From Marinobacter salexigens (GTDB lineage Bacteria > Pseudomonadota > Gammaproteobacteria > Pseudomonadales > Oleiphilaceae), in NCBI RefSeq assembly GCF_002806945.1, contig NZ_NIHC01000009.1, positions 48,519 through 112,518 of the forward strand: a stretch of DNA of 64,000 nt, given 5' to 3'. Under the pieces are notes generated by a model that saw nothing but the letters and a program-made list of their open reading frames with translations, was not told where the DNA came from and made no database searches. How positions within the stretch are numbered: the first letter of the stretch is position 1; every line of letters begins with the position of its first letter. A program made the translations under genes and the position numbers. Positions 1 through 9,152 of this stretch are shown piece by piece.

Positions 1-226
1 GATGGGTAATGGCACCCTCCCGAACGTAAGTGATGATTTCCATATCCCGGTGCGGATGGCGTGGAAAGCCAGAGTGCGGGGCAATGGTGTCATCATTCCA
101 TACTCTGAGATTTCCCCAGTGCATGCGTTTTGGATCATAATATTCAGCGAATGAAAAGTGGTGGCGAGTATCCAGCCAACCATGGTGGGCACCGCCGAGT
201 TCACTGTGGGGTCTAAGTTCAATCAT
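1..226 (-). CDS. Pirin family protein (N-terminal part, runs off the window)
   Basis: The first 75 residues are visible, reading from an ATG at 226 preceded by an AGGAG ribosome binding site. The sequence has the pirin cupin start: a GAHHGWLDTRHHFSF segment, then the FPRHPHRDMEI metal-binding block in which His57 and His59 would be iron ligands. Pirins are cupin-fold proteins and several have quercetin 2,3-dioxygenase activity; the true substrate here cannot be told. It lies 49 bp downstream of an oxidoreductase gene and a doxX gene on the same strand, so it is probably the third gene of one operon divergent from a LysR regulator. The C-terminus is beyond the window edge. Confidence 0.9.
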   Translation of the reverse strand, partial: MIELRPHSELGGAHHGWLDTRHHFSFAEYYDPKRMHWGNLRVWNDDTIAPHSGFPRHPHRDMEIITYVREGAITH

Positions 227-275
227 TGTATGATCTCCTGTTTCGTATCATTCGTGACGGTTAACATTTTCGCCT

Positions 276-1235
276 TTAAGGGACGAGGACTATTTTTTCC
301 GCCCCACCCTCATTTACCTTGTGGTAGGCCGCAACGGCTTCCGAGAGGGGCAGCTCGGTAAACCCTTCGGGCACTGGTAACTCGCCCTCAAATGCCGCAC
401 TGATTTGCTCAAACATGGTTGCGCACTCTTCCAGACTGTACAGAAGTGAATTGACGCCAATAACCGAGCCACCGCGGCGGTAAAGGTCAAGAACAGGCAT
501 GCTAATCAGCCCGTCTACTGGCGCTGCAATAACCGCGATCCGCCCAAATGCCGCCAGCGTGTTAACTGCCGCTGGCAACCAGTAGCCTGTGGTATCAAAA
601 ATCACCTCAGGCGCCTGCTGCTGAAAATGCACCTGTGCCTGTTCTGGTAAATGCTCCGCCTCTGGCAGTTCAAAAGCATCAATACCTTGCGCTCTTAACT
701 CTCGCACAACATCGGCCCGGCGTGCGGCCACAACCACTTCAGCGCCCCTGGCCTTGGCCAGCGCTTGCGATGCTCTTGCCACCGCTCCGGCACCAATGAT
801 CAGGAACCGAGTACCCGCCTGCACCTGGCTACGCTCCAGGGCATCCCATGCAGTGATGTATGGAACACCGAAGGTGGCAGCCTGAGCAAAACTCAGTGAT
901 TCCGGCTTGGGCGCAACCGCATTTGCCGGCACAACCACATACTGAGCATGACAGCCGTTTCGGGTGAAACTGAAGCCTTTGCCAGTACCGCCCCAGACTG
1001 CTTTGCCCAGAAGTTCTTTGGGGCCCTCCACCACCACACCCGAAAAGTCCCTGCCGGGAACGCGCGGCGTTGTGGTGTAAGGAAAGCGCCCGAGAATGTT
1101 TTTCAGGTCGCTGGGGTTCAGGCCTGCGGCCCGAACCTCAACCAGAACCTCGCCGGCACCAGGCACCGGCTTGGGCAGTTCGGTTACTTGCAGCGAATCG
1201 AGCGAGCCGGTTGCTGAAAACTGCAGAGCTTGCAT
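276..1235 (-). CDS. Zinc-independent medium-chain dehydrogenase/quinone oxidoreductase-like protein
   Basis: This 319-residue protein has the two-domain layout of the MDR superfamily. The N-terminal GroES-like part (AGLNPSDLKN, VPGRDFSGVV) is followed by a Rossmann segment around residues 146-175 (IIGAGAVARASQALAKARGA) and a C-terminal return to the catalytic domain. No structural-zinc cysteine cluster is present, which fits NADPH quinone/enone reductases rather than zinc alcohol dehydrogenases. It lies 34 bp behind doxX and 49 bp ahead of the pirin gene. That grouping, with a divergent LysR gene, suggests an electrophile or quinone stress response, but the substrate is not known. Confidence 0.85.
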   Translation of the reverse strand: MQALQFSATGSLDSLQVTELPKPVPGAGEVLVEVRAAGLNPSDLKNILGRFPYTTTPRVPGRDFSGVVVEGPKELLGKAVWGGTGKGFSFTRNGCHAQYVVVPANAVAPKPESLSFAQAATFGVPYITAWDALERSQVQAGTRFLIIGAGAVARASQALAKARGAEVVVAARRADVVRELRAQGIDAFELPEAEHLPEQAQVHFQQQAPEVIFDTTGYWLPAAVNTLAAFGRIAVIAAPVDGLISMPVLDLYRRGGSVIGVNSLLYSLEECATMFEQISAAFEGELPVPEGFTELPLSEAVAAYHKVNEGGAEKIVLVP

Positions 1236-1269
1236 AATCGACCTCGATAACAGAATTTATATTTGTGCC

Positions 1270-1728
1270 TTATCGGCGAACACCACCAAAACGCACCAAC
1301 AGCAGGTTATCCACTGCAAACCGACCTGCGCCTTGGATAGCAAGGGCCAGAGCCACTACAAACAAGGTCAGGCCAAACTCGTAACCGTTGTTTTCCATGA
1401 ACAAGCCGTTACCAATATGTACGGTGAAAATGGCAACTAACATAGCAAAGGCAATAACCAGTGCAGCCGGGCGTGTCAGCAGGCCTAATACTAACGCCAG
1501 CCCTCCGAAGAATTCCGCGCTGCCCGCCATCAGCGCCATCAGGTAGCCTGGCTCCAGGCCAAAACTGGCCATCCACTGCCCGGTTCCTTCAAGACCATAG
1601 CCACCGAACCAGCCGAAAAGTTTCTGCGCACCGTGTGCCGCCAAGGTCAATCCAACCGGGATCCGCAAAACCAGCGAAGCAAAACCGCCATTGGAATTGA
1701 ACAATGCTTGAGTAAATTTGGAGCCCAT
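1270..1728 (-). CDS. DoxX family membrane protein
   Basis: The protein is 152 residues long with four hydrophobic segments. The DoxX signature region RIPVGLTLAAHGAQKLFGWFGGYG lies near residues 22-45, followed by the GSAEFFGGLALVLGLLTR turn. DoxX proteins are small inner-membrane proteins; some form membrane oxidoreductase complexes, and many sit beside pirin and quinone reductase genes as here. It is the promoter-proximal gene of the minus-strand unit and faces the LysR regulator across about 160 bp, the usual arrangement for LysR-controlled targets. A specific biochemical role cannot be read from the sequence. Confidence 0.88.
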   Translation of the reverse strand: MGSKFTQALFNSNGGFASLVLRIPVGLTLAAHGAQKLFGWFGGYGLEGTGQWMASFGLEPGYLMALMAGSAEFFGGLALVLGLLTRPAALVIAFAMLVAIFTVHIGNGLFMENNGYEFGLTLFVVALALAIQGAGRFAVDNLLLVRFGGVRR

Positions 1729-1891
1729 GATTATTCCTCTGATAGTAATCTGTTGATTTGCCCCTGAAGCATCGCTCCAGATGATGAAACCACTTTACTA
1801 TCGCCTATAACAAAGAATAAGAGGGTGGTTGTTGCCTTACTATCAACGCTGCGTTGATAATAGGCGAACACCAATGAGACAGGATGAACCT

Positions 1892-2791
1892 ATGGATCGC
1901 CTTGATGCCATGCGTGCTTTCGTTACGGTAGTTAGTGAAGGTGCCTTCACCCGCGCTGCCGACAAGCTGGACATGTCCCCCCAACTGGTCAGCAAATATG
2001 TCTCGCAGCTAGAAGAACACTTGGGCGTTCGCCTGCTCAACCGCACCACCCGGCGCCTGCATCTGACAGAGGCAGGAGCCAGCTATCACCAGCGGGCGCA
2101 ACAGGTGCTGCATGACATTGAAGATATGGAGTGCCTGGTTGGCGACCTGCAAACCGAGGCTCGTGGCATGCTAAGAATCAGTGCACCTGTATCCTTTGCT
2201 ATCCGCCATATGGCGCCCTTGTTGAGCGAGTTCCAGAAAACCCACCCCGGCGTAGGCATCGACTTGCAACTGAATGATCGTAAAGTTGACTTGGTTGAAG
2301 AGGGGTTCGATGTCGTGCTGCGGATCGGCCACCTGAAAAGCTCCTCACTGATTGCCAAGCGTATAGCCCCGATCAGAATGGCTGTATGTGCCTCACCGGA
2401 TTACCTGAAGCAAAACGGCACCCCCAAACACTTGGAGGATCTTCAGGGCCACCGATACCTGCGCTACAGCTATATAGAGCTGGATTCCAGCCAGCCTCTG
2501 CACCGTTGGTTACAAAACAATGGCCAAAACGACAGCAACGGTATCACCTGTAACAACGGTGACATACTGGTCGAATCCGCGATTGCAGGAGCCGGGATCG
2601 CCTTACAGCCAACGTTTATCTCTGGCCCGGCGATCAAGGAAGGCAAACTGCAGGTCATCCTGCAGGATTATGAACCCGAACCCATGGGGCTTTATGCGTT
2701 GTATGCGCACCGGCAGTTATTGGCCAGCAAGGTTCGCAGTTTTATTGATTTTATCGACGGGTATTTCGGCGACCCGCCCTATTGGGACTGA
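1892..2791 (+). CDS. LysR family transcriptional regulator
   Basis: The protein has an N-terminal winged helix-turn-helix (residues about 1-60, with AFTRAADKLDMSPQLVSKYV as the recognition region) and a LysR substrate-binding domain to residue 299. The frame is open further upstream to 1829, but the ATG at 1892 starts the typical MDRLDAMRAF sequence and has an AGGAT ribosome binding site, so it is preferred. It belongs to the DsdC/YafC-like short LysR group that commonly regulates divergent oxidoreductase genes. The divergent doxX-oxidoreductase-pirin unit is the probable target. Its 3' end is 12 bp from the convergent thioesterase gene. Confidence 0.92.
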   Translation: MDRLDAMRAFVTVVSEGAFTRAADKLDMSPQLVSKYVSQLEEHLGVRLLNRTTRRLHLTEAGASYHQRAQQVLHDIEDMECLVGDLQTEARGMLRISAPVSFAIRHMAPLLSEFQKTHPGVGIDLQLNDRKVDLVEEGFDVVLRIGHLKSSSLIAKRIAPIRMAVCASPDYLKQNGTPKHLEDLQGHRYLRYSYIELDSSQPLHRWLQNNGQNDSNGITCNNGDILVESAIAGAGIALQPTFISGPAIKEGKLQVILQDYEPEPMGLYALYAHRQLLASKVRSFIDFIDGYFGDPPYWD

Positions 2792-2803
2792 GCGGGCATG
2801 TGC

Positions 2804-3289
2804 TTATGCTTTTGCAGCTTCGAGGGACTTGTACCGCTCTGCCAACTCCGCGCGAATTGCACGACGTTCTTTACCGTTAGCAAAGCGTCTGATTTCATTT
2901 TCAGTACGCGGCTCCAACGGAGGGACTTTTACCGTTGCCCCTGACTCATCCACTGCAACCATCGTGAAGAAACAACTGTTGGTATGTCGAACCATCTGCT
3001 CCTGGATGTTTTCAGTGATTACCTTGATGCCCACTTCCATTGAGGTGTTGCCGGTATAGTTCACACTGGCCAGAAAGGTAACCAGTTCGCCCACATGGAC
3101 AGGCTGACGAAACGTCACCTGATCCACCGACAAAGTAACCACATAGTTGCCCGCGTACCGGCTGGCGCAGGCATAAGCTACCTCATCAAGGTATTTAAGC
3201 AGGGTACCGCCGTGCACATTACCCGAAAAGTTGGCTTTATCCGGGGTCATTAAAACAGTCATGGTCAGTGTTGAAGATCCGAGTGTCAT
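2804..3289 (-). CDS. Hotdog-fold acyl-CoA thioesterase (YciA/cytosolic ACOT-like)
   Basis: A 161-residue single hotdog domain. The segment NFSGNVHGGTLLKYLDEVAY is the conserved helix region, with Asn and His before the central helix and the catalytic Asp in LDEVAY; VSVDQVTFRQPVHVGE-like strands follow. These enzymes hydrolyse acyl-CoA thioesters in the cytoplasm. The frame extends upstream to 3358, but the ATG at 3289 (MTLGSSTLTM) matches the family start. A run of charged residues (RFANGKERRAIRAELAERYK) ends the protein. It is convergent with the LysR gene and not obviously part of the next minus-strand gene's operon. Confidence 0.88.
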   Translation of the reverse strand: MTLGSSTLTMTVLMTPDKANFSGNVHGGTLLKYLDEVAYACASRYAGNYVVTLSVDQVTFRQPVHVGELVTFLASVNYTGNTSMEVGIKVITENIQEQMVRHTNSCFFTMVAVDESGATVKVPPLEPRTENEIRRFANGKERRAIRAELAERYKSLEAAKA

Positions 3290-3384
3290 ATCATTCTCTA
3301 AGTGGCGTATCTCTATACACTCCAGAATCAGCGATAATACGGTCACCGTCAACTGCACCGGCTCTTACTATCGGTTAACGGGCC

Positions 3385-4230
3385 TTACCGGTCGTTTTTT
3401 TGTACCTGCTCCTGCTGCTCAATTTCCACCGCCGTTAACCCTTCCTTTTTCCCTTTCAAATACCTTAAGTACGCGGGTATGTAGGTTTTCCCCATGTACT
3501 TATCAAGATACGGCAGAAAGCCCGCGTAGTTGCCTTTGAACTTGGCGTGGTGGAAGTCGTGATAAACCGGGCCTTGGTATACGGGCAACAGGTGCACGGG
3601 GTTCCAGGGAATGTCATAGCCGATATGGCCATCCGCGCCTTCAATTTGCCGAATAATCACCCAAAGCCATACAACATAGATGTGTGCACCCAAAAGAATG
3701 GGGCCGATCAAAGTTAGCGTGGCGGTTAACGTGTATTCCAGCCAGTGCATATAGTTGCCATTGATGCCGCAGGTGTTGCGAACACGGTGGTGCACGCTGT
3801 GCACATTTCTCAGCAACCACTTGTTCTCGTGCATGTACCGGTGCATCCAGTAATACAGGAAGTCATCCAGCAATACGAAAAACACCAACTGGGCCAAAAT
3901 CACATACCAGGCAGGCAGCTCGTTATTGTGAACAGCCGTCAGCTTTAGCAGCGGCCAGCTCAGCACCAGCAGCCCGGCGAGGATAATGTTGTTTACAAGA
4001 ATTCGCCCCAGGGAGGGCAACAAGAACTTCTTGACCTCAAAGGGCTTTTGCTGAATTTTATACTTTCTCAGCGAGACAGGATCCAGCCAGGCCACGATTG
4101 TCCAGGGCGTTGCAACAATCAAAAACGCCGCCATGCTGATGGCCAGTGTGGCCATAGGAAACTGCCAGAACCAGGGATCGTTATAAAATCCGTCCCACAA
4201 ACCAAATACATTCATACCGACTCCAAGCAA
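3385..4230 (-). CDS. Sterol desaturase / fatty acid hydroxylase family membrane enzyme
   Basis: This 281-residue protein has about four transmembrane segments and the eight-histidine di-iron signature of the fatty acid hydroxylase superfamily. Visible boxes include HRYMH, HSVHHRVRN and HDFHHAKFKGNY. Members hydroxylate or desaturate sterols, fatty acids or carotenoids at the membrane using molecular oxygen. Bacterial members rarely act on sterols, so the lipid substrate here is unknown. It lies 40 bp behind the MBL-fold gene on the same strand, so the two may be co-transcribed and regulated by the divergent AraC-type protein. Confidence 0.88.
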   Translation of the reverse strand: MLGVGMNVFGLWDGFYNDPWFWQFPMATLAISMAAFLIVATPWTIVAWLDPVSLRKYKIQQKPFEVKKFLLPSLGRILVNNIILAGLLVLSWPLLKLTAVHNNELPAWYVILAQLVFFVLLDDFLYYWMHRYMHENKWLLRNVHSVHHRVRNTCGINGNYMHWLEYTLTATLTLIGPILLGAHIYVVWLWVIIRQIEGADGHIGYDIPWNPVHLLPVYQGPVYHDFHHAKFKGNYAGFLPYLDKYMGKTYIPAYLRYLKGKKEGLTAVEIEQQEQVQKNDR

Positions 4231-4270
4231 CCCAAAACCACGATCAAAATTCGGCTATTACAAAGTGGGG

Positions 4271-5362
4271 TCACTTCTTCTTGTGCACAGTGCCAAAGCT
4301 CAAATCACCATAGGTAACCGTTGGCCGATACCCCGGAAAGCCCCAGTAACTGGTTAGCTCAGAGGAATTGGCCATGTTGGGGAAATCTGTATACAGCGGG
4401 TGGTTGCCGGCAATGGTTTTCTCAACCACCATGGATATGTATTGATCCAGTCCACCCTCAAGGGTGTTGCCGTTCAGTATCACTTCCATACCGGTTTGCT
4501 GTGCGTATTTCTTCAAGCCTGGAATCCGTGAATGCAGAGGCGCGTAACAATCCGGCCCAACACCATTCTCGCTGGTGACCTTTAGCCCTTCCGAGGTGTG
4601 GGCCACGAAGGAGTGATTTCCGACGGTATGGCCAGGCGTACGAATCAATGCCAGCCCATCACCAATCATGACATCCCCGTCCAGTTGAATAATGCGATCT
4701 TCCGGAACACCCGCCAGCCCATTGGGGCAGTACCAATCAATTTGTGGCGGCATCAGAAAGTTGGCGGCCGTCCACTCTTCTCTCATCACAAGAAGCTTGG
4801 CATTGGGGAACAGGCCCGGATTCTTGCTATCACCTAACCAGCGTCGAATGTCCTGGGTGTGGAGGTGGTCGTAACTGATGTAGTCCACATCTTCCGGCGT
4901 TAAACCTACCTGCTGAAGGCATGCTTCGACTGTATTGATTTCAGGCGCGAGAAACTTCTTGACCAGCTCTTTTAGCGGCCCGGCCTTGTCGATCACTTTC
5001 CGGAAATACGGGGTTTCTGCGTTCGCTTCAGCATCTGACGGCGACAGGAGTATTGTTTTCACACCCTCTTCACTATCAACCTGCACAATAAACACGCGAT
5101 TCAGGATGTGGATAAAGGGGCTGGGAATAACATTGCAGTTCAGAAAAGCATACTTGGTGGGATACGGCACGCGAATTAACCCCATACTCTGATAAAACCT
5201 GGCTTGGGGTTTTGCCAACATGTCATTACGGAAAGTGACCGCTGCCTGGCGCATGGCTTGCAGCCGGTAATGCGCGGTATGGCATTTTCGAGCCTCTTCG
5301 AATTGCTTAATGGGTTTGATAATGCTGCTTTCAATTGTGCCGGGTTTAAGAATAGTGCCCAT
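4271..5362 (-). CDS. MBL-fold metallo-hydrolase with atypical metal motif
   Basis: The 363-residue protein has a metallo-beta-lactamase fold signature: a DYISYDHLHTQD motif near residue 170 and RTPGHTVGNHSFV near residue 245. The canonical HxHxDH motif is altered to HLHTQD, keeping two histidines and shifting the aspartate by one place. An N-terminal extension of about 120 residues precedes the fold. Family members include lactonases and other esterases; no substrate can be assigned. It is the first gene of a likely two-gene unit with the hydroxylase-like gene and is divergent from an AraC-type regulator, a hint of a substrate-induced catabolic function. Confidence 0.8.
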   Translation of the reverse strand: MGTILKPGTIESSIIKPIKQFEEARKCHTAHYRLQAMRQAAVTFRNDMLAKPQARFYQSMGLIRVPYPTKYAFLNCNVIPSPFIHILNRVFIVQVDSEEGVKTILLSPSDAEANAETPYFRKVIDKAGPLKELVKKFLAPEINTVEACLQQVGLTPEDVDYISYDHLHTQDIRRWLGDSKNPGLFPNAKLLVMREEWTAANFLMPPQIDWYCPNGLAGVPEDRIIQLDGDVMIGDGLALIRTPGHTVGNHSFVAHTSEGLKVTSENGVGPDCYAPLHSRIPGLKKYAQQTGMEVILNGNTLEGGLDQYISMVVEKTIAGNHPLYTDFPNMANSSELTSYWGFPGYRPTVTYGDLSFGTVHKKK

Positions 5363-5481
5363 GTGCCGCCTGTTTATAATTGTACTGGTATCTTTGACTC
5401 ACTAATTGAAAAGCATCCTAGCTTGCTTTAATCTGACTTAATTGTTAGATCACGAATAAAAACTACTATAAGGCGTCAATA

Positions 5482-6516
5482 TTGGCTAGCAAATCAGCGA
5501 CAGACACTTCGCGGCACCAGTCTCTCAACTTTGTGGTAGGGCCTTACATTCAGCCCATTCTCATCGCGTATCTTCAACAGGGCGGCCGACTCTCTGAGCT
5601 GGCTGATGCAGCAGGTGTTAGCGATCTATGGATGATCACCCCACCAGAAATAATTGCGGTAGAGGAGTACTTTCGACTTTTCCTTAGCGCAAGTGACCTG
5701 TTGCAAGACCCCCTACTAGGCATAAAGACAGGACAAAGCGCAGGCCTGGAAAACTTTGACGTGCTAGGCGAGGCACTGGCCAATCTGCGGGCAAAATCTC
5801 TGACACTAGGCCATGCATTGCATCAGGTGATGACTCTAGAGCGACTGGTGCACCGGCTGGGGACCTCTCGTATAGAATCAGATGGCGGAAACATTCGGCT
5901 AATCTGGAGAGCTCACTTCCAGCAGAACAAGGCCGCCCGGTTAGTGTGCGAAAGTGTACTTGCGGGAATTATTCATCTTGCGGAACAGCTAACTGGGCGA
6001 CTGATACCCGTAATGGAAGTGTGCTTTGTTCATTCACGGCCCTCGGATTACCACGAGGCTGAGTACCAGCATGGATTCCGCGCCCAGTGCCGGTTCAGCC
6101 AAGGCAATAACAGCATCATGTTTGCCGCAGACGTGTTGGCTTGGCCTTTGAAAAACATAGCCCGCCCCTCCGTTGCTGGCGCCACTGCAGGGCAAGTCGT
6201 TGATCAGGTAAAAAGCCATATTGGAAAGAACCTGCTAAACAGCCCAAAACTTCCCCAGATAGCCGCCATTCTCGGGCAAAGCGAACGCAGCTTGCAGCGA
6301 CAACTGAAGCAACAGGGAACGAGCTATCAACAACTATTAGCCGATGTTCGCTTACACCATGCTCAGGATTATCTGCAGTATTCGAATTTGAGTGTTTTGC
6401 AGATCAGCCAGTTGCTGGGGTTCAGGGAGCAGAGTTCATTTAATCACTTTTTTTTAAGGGGCAGTGGCTTGTCGCCCAAAAAGTGGCAGGAAGTGAATCG
6501 GGCTGGGACTGGGTAA
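5482..6516 (+). CDS. AraC family transcriptional regulator (arabinose-binding-like N-terminus)
   Basis: A 344-residue protein with an N-terminal regulatory domain of the Arabinose_bd type (GPYIQPILIAYLQQGG onward, residues 18-215) and a C-terminal AraC/XylS double helix-turn-helix (residues about 250-338). The latter contains IAAILGQSERSLQRQLKQQG and the closing QISQLLGFREQSSFNHFF motif. The start is TTG at 5482 with an AAGG ribosome binding site; the next in-frame methionine is too far inside the domain. It is divergent from the MBL-fold hydrolase gene across about 120 bp, so it probably controls that gene. Related regulators (OruR/ArgR-like, CmpR-like) respond to small organic ligands. Confidence 0.9.
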   Translation: MASKSATDTSRHQSLNFVVGPYIQPILIAYLQQGGRLSELADAAGVSDLWMITPPEIIAVEEYFRLFLSASDLLQDPLLGIKTGQSAGLENFDVLGEALANLRAKSLTLGHALHQVMTLERLVHRLGTSRIESDGGNIRLIWRAHFQQNKAARLVCESVLAGIIHLAEQLTGRLIPVMEVCFVHSRPSDYHEAEYQHGFRAQCRFSQGNNSIMFAADVLAWPLKNIARPSVAGATAGQVVDQVKSHIGKNLLNSPKLPQIAAILGQSERSLQRQLKQQGTSYQQLLADVRLHHAQDYLQYSNLSVLQISQLLGFREQSSFNHFFLRGSGLSPKKWQEVNRAGTG

Positions 6517-6538
6517 AACTTATTAAGGCGGGGGCAGA

Positions 6539-6556
6539 CTGTCATCAGGCGTTAAT
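6539..6556 (+). promoter_or_regulatory. Pho-box-like site before the glycerophosphodiesterase gene
   Basis: CTGTCAT, four bases, then CGTTAAT. The first heptamer matches the PhoB half-site consensus CTGTCAT exactly and the second matches four of seven positions, with the standard 11-bp repeat. It lies about 115 bp upstream of the lipoprotein start. Supported by two similar sites before other phosphorus genes in the same region. Confidence 0.5.
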
Positions 6557-6669
6557 CAAATGCAGGCAACATTGGCGCCTGTACAGCCTGAGATTAAACG
6601 ACCTCCCCGTTCTCGCCGACTAAAGCGATGCTGGGACGAACCTAAATTGTCCAACAGAAGGACTCTGTT

Positions 6670-7926
6670 ATGAAAGTTTCGCTTTTATTGCCTCTTATCA
6701 TCGGTGCACTCGCCATATTATCTGGCTGCAACGACAGCGATAGTAACGCCAGTGTACCTGAAGCGAGCCCTCCAGATAACAACCAGCAGCTGGTTCAGCT
6801 CGGCCCCAGGCCTTACTTTCTGGTTAATGATATGGATGACGGTGAGCTGAAAAATAAGCTGCAGGCGTGTGAATCCATGCCTGCAGTCTCGTCCAACTTC
6901 TCCATTGCCCACCGGGGCGCACCCTTGCAGTTTCCTGAACACACCCGCGAATCGTATGTGGCCGCGGCCAAAATGGGAGCCGGAATCATTGAGTGCGACG
7001 TTGCCTTTACCAAGGACCGGCAGTTAGTTTGCCGCCACGCACAGAACGACCTGCACACCACCACCAACATCGTGGCCGTACCCGAACTGAACGCCAAATG
7101 TACCAAGCCTTTTGTGCCTGCTAATCCAGGCGCTGGCACAAAGGCTGAGGCCGAGTGCCGCACCAGCGATATCACGCTGGCTGAGTTCAAATCGCTCCGG
7201 GGTAAAATGGATGCCTTTGACGAGAACGCCACCACGCCCGAGGAGTACCTGGGCGGCACTGCTAATTGGCGAACGGATCTTTATGCCACTGAGGGCACTC
7301 TGTTAAGTCATCGCGAAAGCATCGAACTGATTAAAGAGCTGGGCCTTAAGTTCACTCCTGAACTGAAAACTCCAGTGGTTGATATGCCGTTCGAGGGTGA
7401 CTACACGCAAGAGGATTATGCCCGTCAGATGATTAGTGAATACATTTCAGCTGGCGTGAAGCCTGAGGATGTATGGCCGCAGTCGTTCCTGTTGGATGAT
7501 GTGGTTTTCTGGGTTAATCAAATGCCCGAATTTGGCCGCCAAGCCGTATTTCTGGATGAGAAAAGTAACGACCCGGATAACGTATCCATGGCGTATATGG
7601 AAAGCCTTACCCAAAAAGGCGTTCCCATTCTGGCACCTGCACTCTGGAAAATGCTCACTCTTAACAGCCACCAGGAGATTGTTCCGTCAGAATACGCACT
7701 CAATGCCAAGGCTGCCGGCCTGGATTTGATTGGTTGGTCTCTTGAGCGCAGCGGTCCACTGGTTGAAGGTGGGGGCTGGTATTACCAAACCATCACCGAG
7801 GCCATTAACAATGATGGCGACATTTATAAAGTGATTGATGTACTGGCTCAAGACGTGGGTGTTATCGGGATTTTTTCAGACTGGCCTGCAACGACAACCC
7901 ACTATGCCAACTGTATGGGCCTGTAG
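6670..7926 (+). CDS. Periplasmic/outer-membrane glycerophosphodiester phosphodiesterase lipoprotein (GlpQ-like)
   Basis: The protein has 418 residues. The N-terminus [20 protein letters not shown] is a lipoprotein signal peptide with lipobox LSGC and predicted mature Cys20. The GDPD domain starts around residue 77: [19 protein letters not shown] carries the catalytic His-Arg and Glu residues, and [21 protein letters not shown] carries the metal ligands and second catalytic His. The enzyme cleaves deacylated phospholipid headgroups to glycerol 3-phosphate and an alcohol, supplying phosphorus and carbon. It is followed by a strong terminator and has a Pho-box-like site upstream. Its placement beside a PhnD-type importer and two phosphatases supports a phosphate-starvation role. 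Confidence 0.92.
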   Translation: MKVSLLLPLIIGALAILSGCNDSDSNASVPEASPPDNNQQLVQLGPRPYFLVNDMDDGELKNKLQACESMPAVSSNFSIAHRGAPLQFPEHTRESYVAAAKMGAGIIECDVAFTKDRQLVCRHAQNDLHTTTNIVAVPELNAKCTKPFVPANPGAGTKAEAECRTSDITLAEFKSLRGKMDAFDENATTPEEYLGGTANWRTDLYATEGTLLSHRESIELIKELGLKFTPELKTPVVDMPFEGDYTQEDYARQMISEYISAGVKPEDVWPQSFLLDDVVFWVNQMPEFGRQAVFLDEKSNDPDNVSMAYMESLTQKGVPILAPALWKMLTLNSHQEIVPSEYALNAKAAGLDLIGWSLERSGPLVEGGGWYYQTITEAINNDGDIYKVIDVLAQDVGVIGIFSDWPATTTHYANCMGL

Positions 7927-7963
7927 TAGCCCCGTAATCGAACGTTCGTAACTGCAAAACCAG

Positions 7964-7997
7964 AGCCAGCGGATGACATCATCCGCTGGCTTTTTTT
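7964..7997 (+). terminator. Rho-independent terminator after the GDPD gene
   Basis: Stem AGCCAGCGGATGA pairs with its complement TCATCCGCTGGCT around a short loop and is followed by seven T residues. It separates the GDPD gene from the phn importer unit. Confidence 0.9.
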
Positions 7998-8050
7998 CTC
8001 TGAGTCCACCTTCAACCCACTACTTGACCTGACCCATCAATATCTTGGTC

Positions 8051-8068
8051 TTGTCACGTAACCATAAT
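8051..8068 (+). promoter_or_regulatory. Pho-box-like site before phnD
   Basis: TTGTCAC, four bases, then CCATAAT: heptamers match the PhoB consensus at five and four of seven positions with an 11-bp repeat. It lies 53 bp before the phnD start. Weak alone, but placed consistently with the other two sites. Confidence 0.4.
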
Positions 8069-8120
8069 AATCCTTGGTTAGGATCTGGCCGTCGAAGCTT
8101 CATAACCTACGGATGCAAAT

Positions 8121-9065
8121 ATGAATAAATTAATGACTCTTACATGTGCCACTCTGATCACCCCTATGCTCGCGCATGGTGCATTCAAACTGGACTCCCG
8201 ATACAGCGATAATGACGGCGATCTGATTGCTGACATTCCTGCCAAGTCTGAGCAGATCGATCCTTCCACTCTGATTTTTGCTTACACCCCTGTGGAAGAC
8301 CCGTCTGTTTACGCTGAAGCCTGGTCCGATTTTCTAGCCCATCTGTCTGAGAAAACCGGCAAAAAAATCCAGTTTTTCCCAGTTCAATCCAACGCTGCGC
8401 AAATTGAAGCCATGCGCGCGGGTCGCCTCCACATTGCCGGTTTCAATACCGGATCCAATCCGATAGCCGTTGCGTGTGGCGGCTTCCGCCCTTTCACCAT
8501 TATGGCATCCGCTGATGGTTCATTCGGCTACGAGATGGAAATCATCACCCACCCCGATTCCGGAATTACCGAGGTTGGGGAACTGAAAGGTCGCGAACTA
8601 GCCTTCACTTCTGAAACCTCGAACTCGGGCTTCAAAGCGCCGTCTGCAATCCTGAAAGCCGACTATGATCTTGAGCCAAACAGGGATTTCACCCCGGTGT
8701 TTTCCGGCAAGCACGACAACTCCGTTCTTGGTGTAGCCAACAAGGACTATGACGCTGCCGCGGTTGCTAACTCCGTTATGGCGCGGATGCTGAACCGGGG
8801 CGTCGTCAACGAAGACCAGATTGTATCCCTGTACAAGTCTCAGACCTTCCCCACTACAGGGTATGGCGTTGCTCACAACCTGACGCCAGAACTACAAGAC
8901 AAAATCCAGCAGGCGTTTTTCTCCTTTGAATGGGCAGGCACCTCCCTGGAAGAGGAATTCTCCAAGTCAGGTGAAGCTCAGTTCATCCCGATCACTTTTC
9001 AGGAGCACTGGGAAGTTATTCGTAAAATCGATGATGCCAACGGCGTGGTTTACAACTGCCGCTAA
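8121..9065 (+). CDS. phnD: Phosphate/phosphite/phosphonate ABC transporter, periplasmic binding protein
   Basis: A 314-residue periplasmic binding protein with an N-terminal signal peptide (about residues 1-20, ending LAHGA). The PhnD fold is visible in the repeated motifs KTGKKIQFFPVQSNAAQIEAM, AGRLHIAGFNTG, the GRELAFTSETSNSGFKAPS ligand loop around residues 165-185, and DYDAAAVANSVMARM. It binds an oxyanion such as phosphonate, phosphite or phosphate and delivers it to the PhnE permeases. No C-P lyase or phosphite dehydrogenase gene is seen nearby, so the ligand is open. First gene of phnD-phnC-phnE1-phnE2, with a Pho-box-like site upstream. Confidence 0.93.
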   Translation: MNKLMTLTCATLITPMLAHGAFKLDSRYSDNDGDLIADIPAKSEQIDPSTLIFAYTPVEDPSVYAEAWSDFLAHLSEKTGKKIQFFPVQSNAAQIEAMRAGRLHIAGFNTGSNPIAVACGGFRPFTIMASADGSFGYEMEIITHPDSGITEVGELKGRELAFTSETSNSGFKAPSAILKADYDLEPNRDFTPVFSGKHDNSVLGVANKDYDAAAVANSVMARMLNRGVVNEDQIVSLYKSQTFPTTGYGVAHNLTPELQDKIQQAFFSFEWAGTSLEEEFSKSGEAQFIPITFQEHWEVIRKIDDANGVVYNCR

Positions 9066-9152
9066 AGGCTCAAAACGCTTTCAGCGGGTTGAACATGTCG
9101 CTCTATGTGGCCAACCCGTTGATTCTTCTATTATCAGCAATGGCAGAAAATT

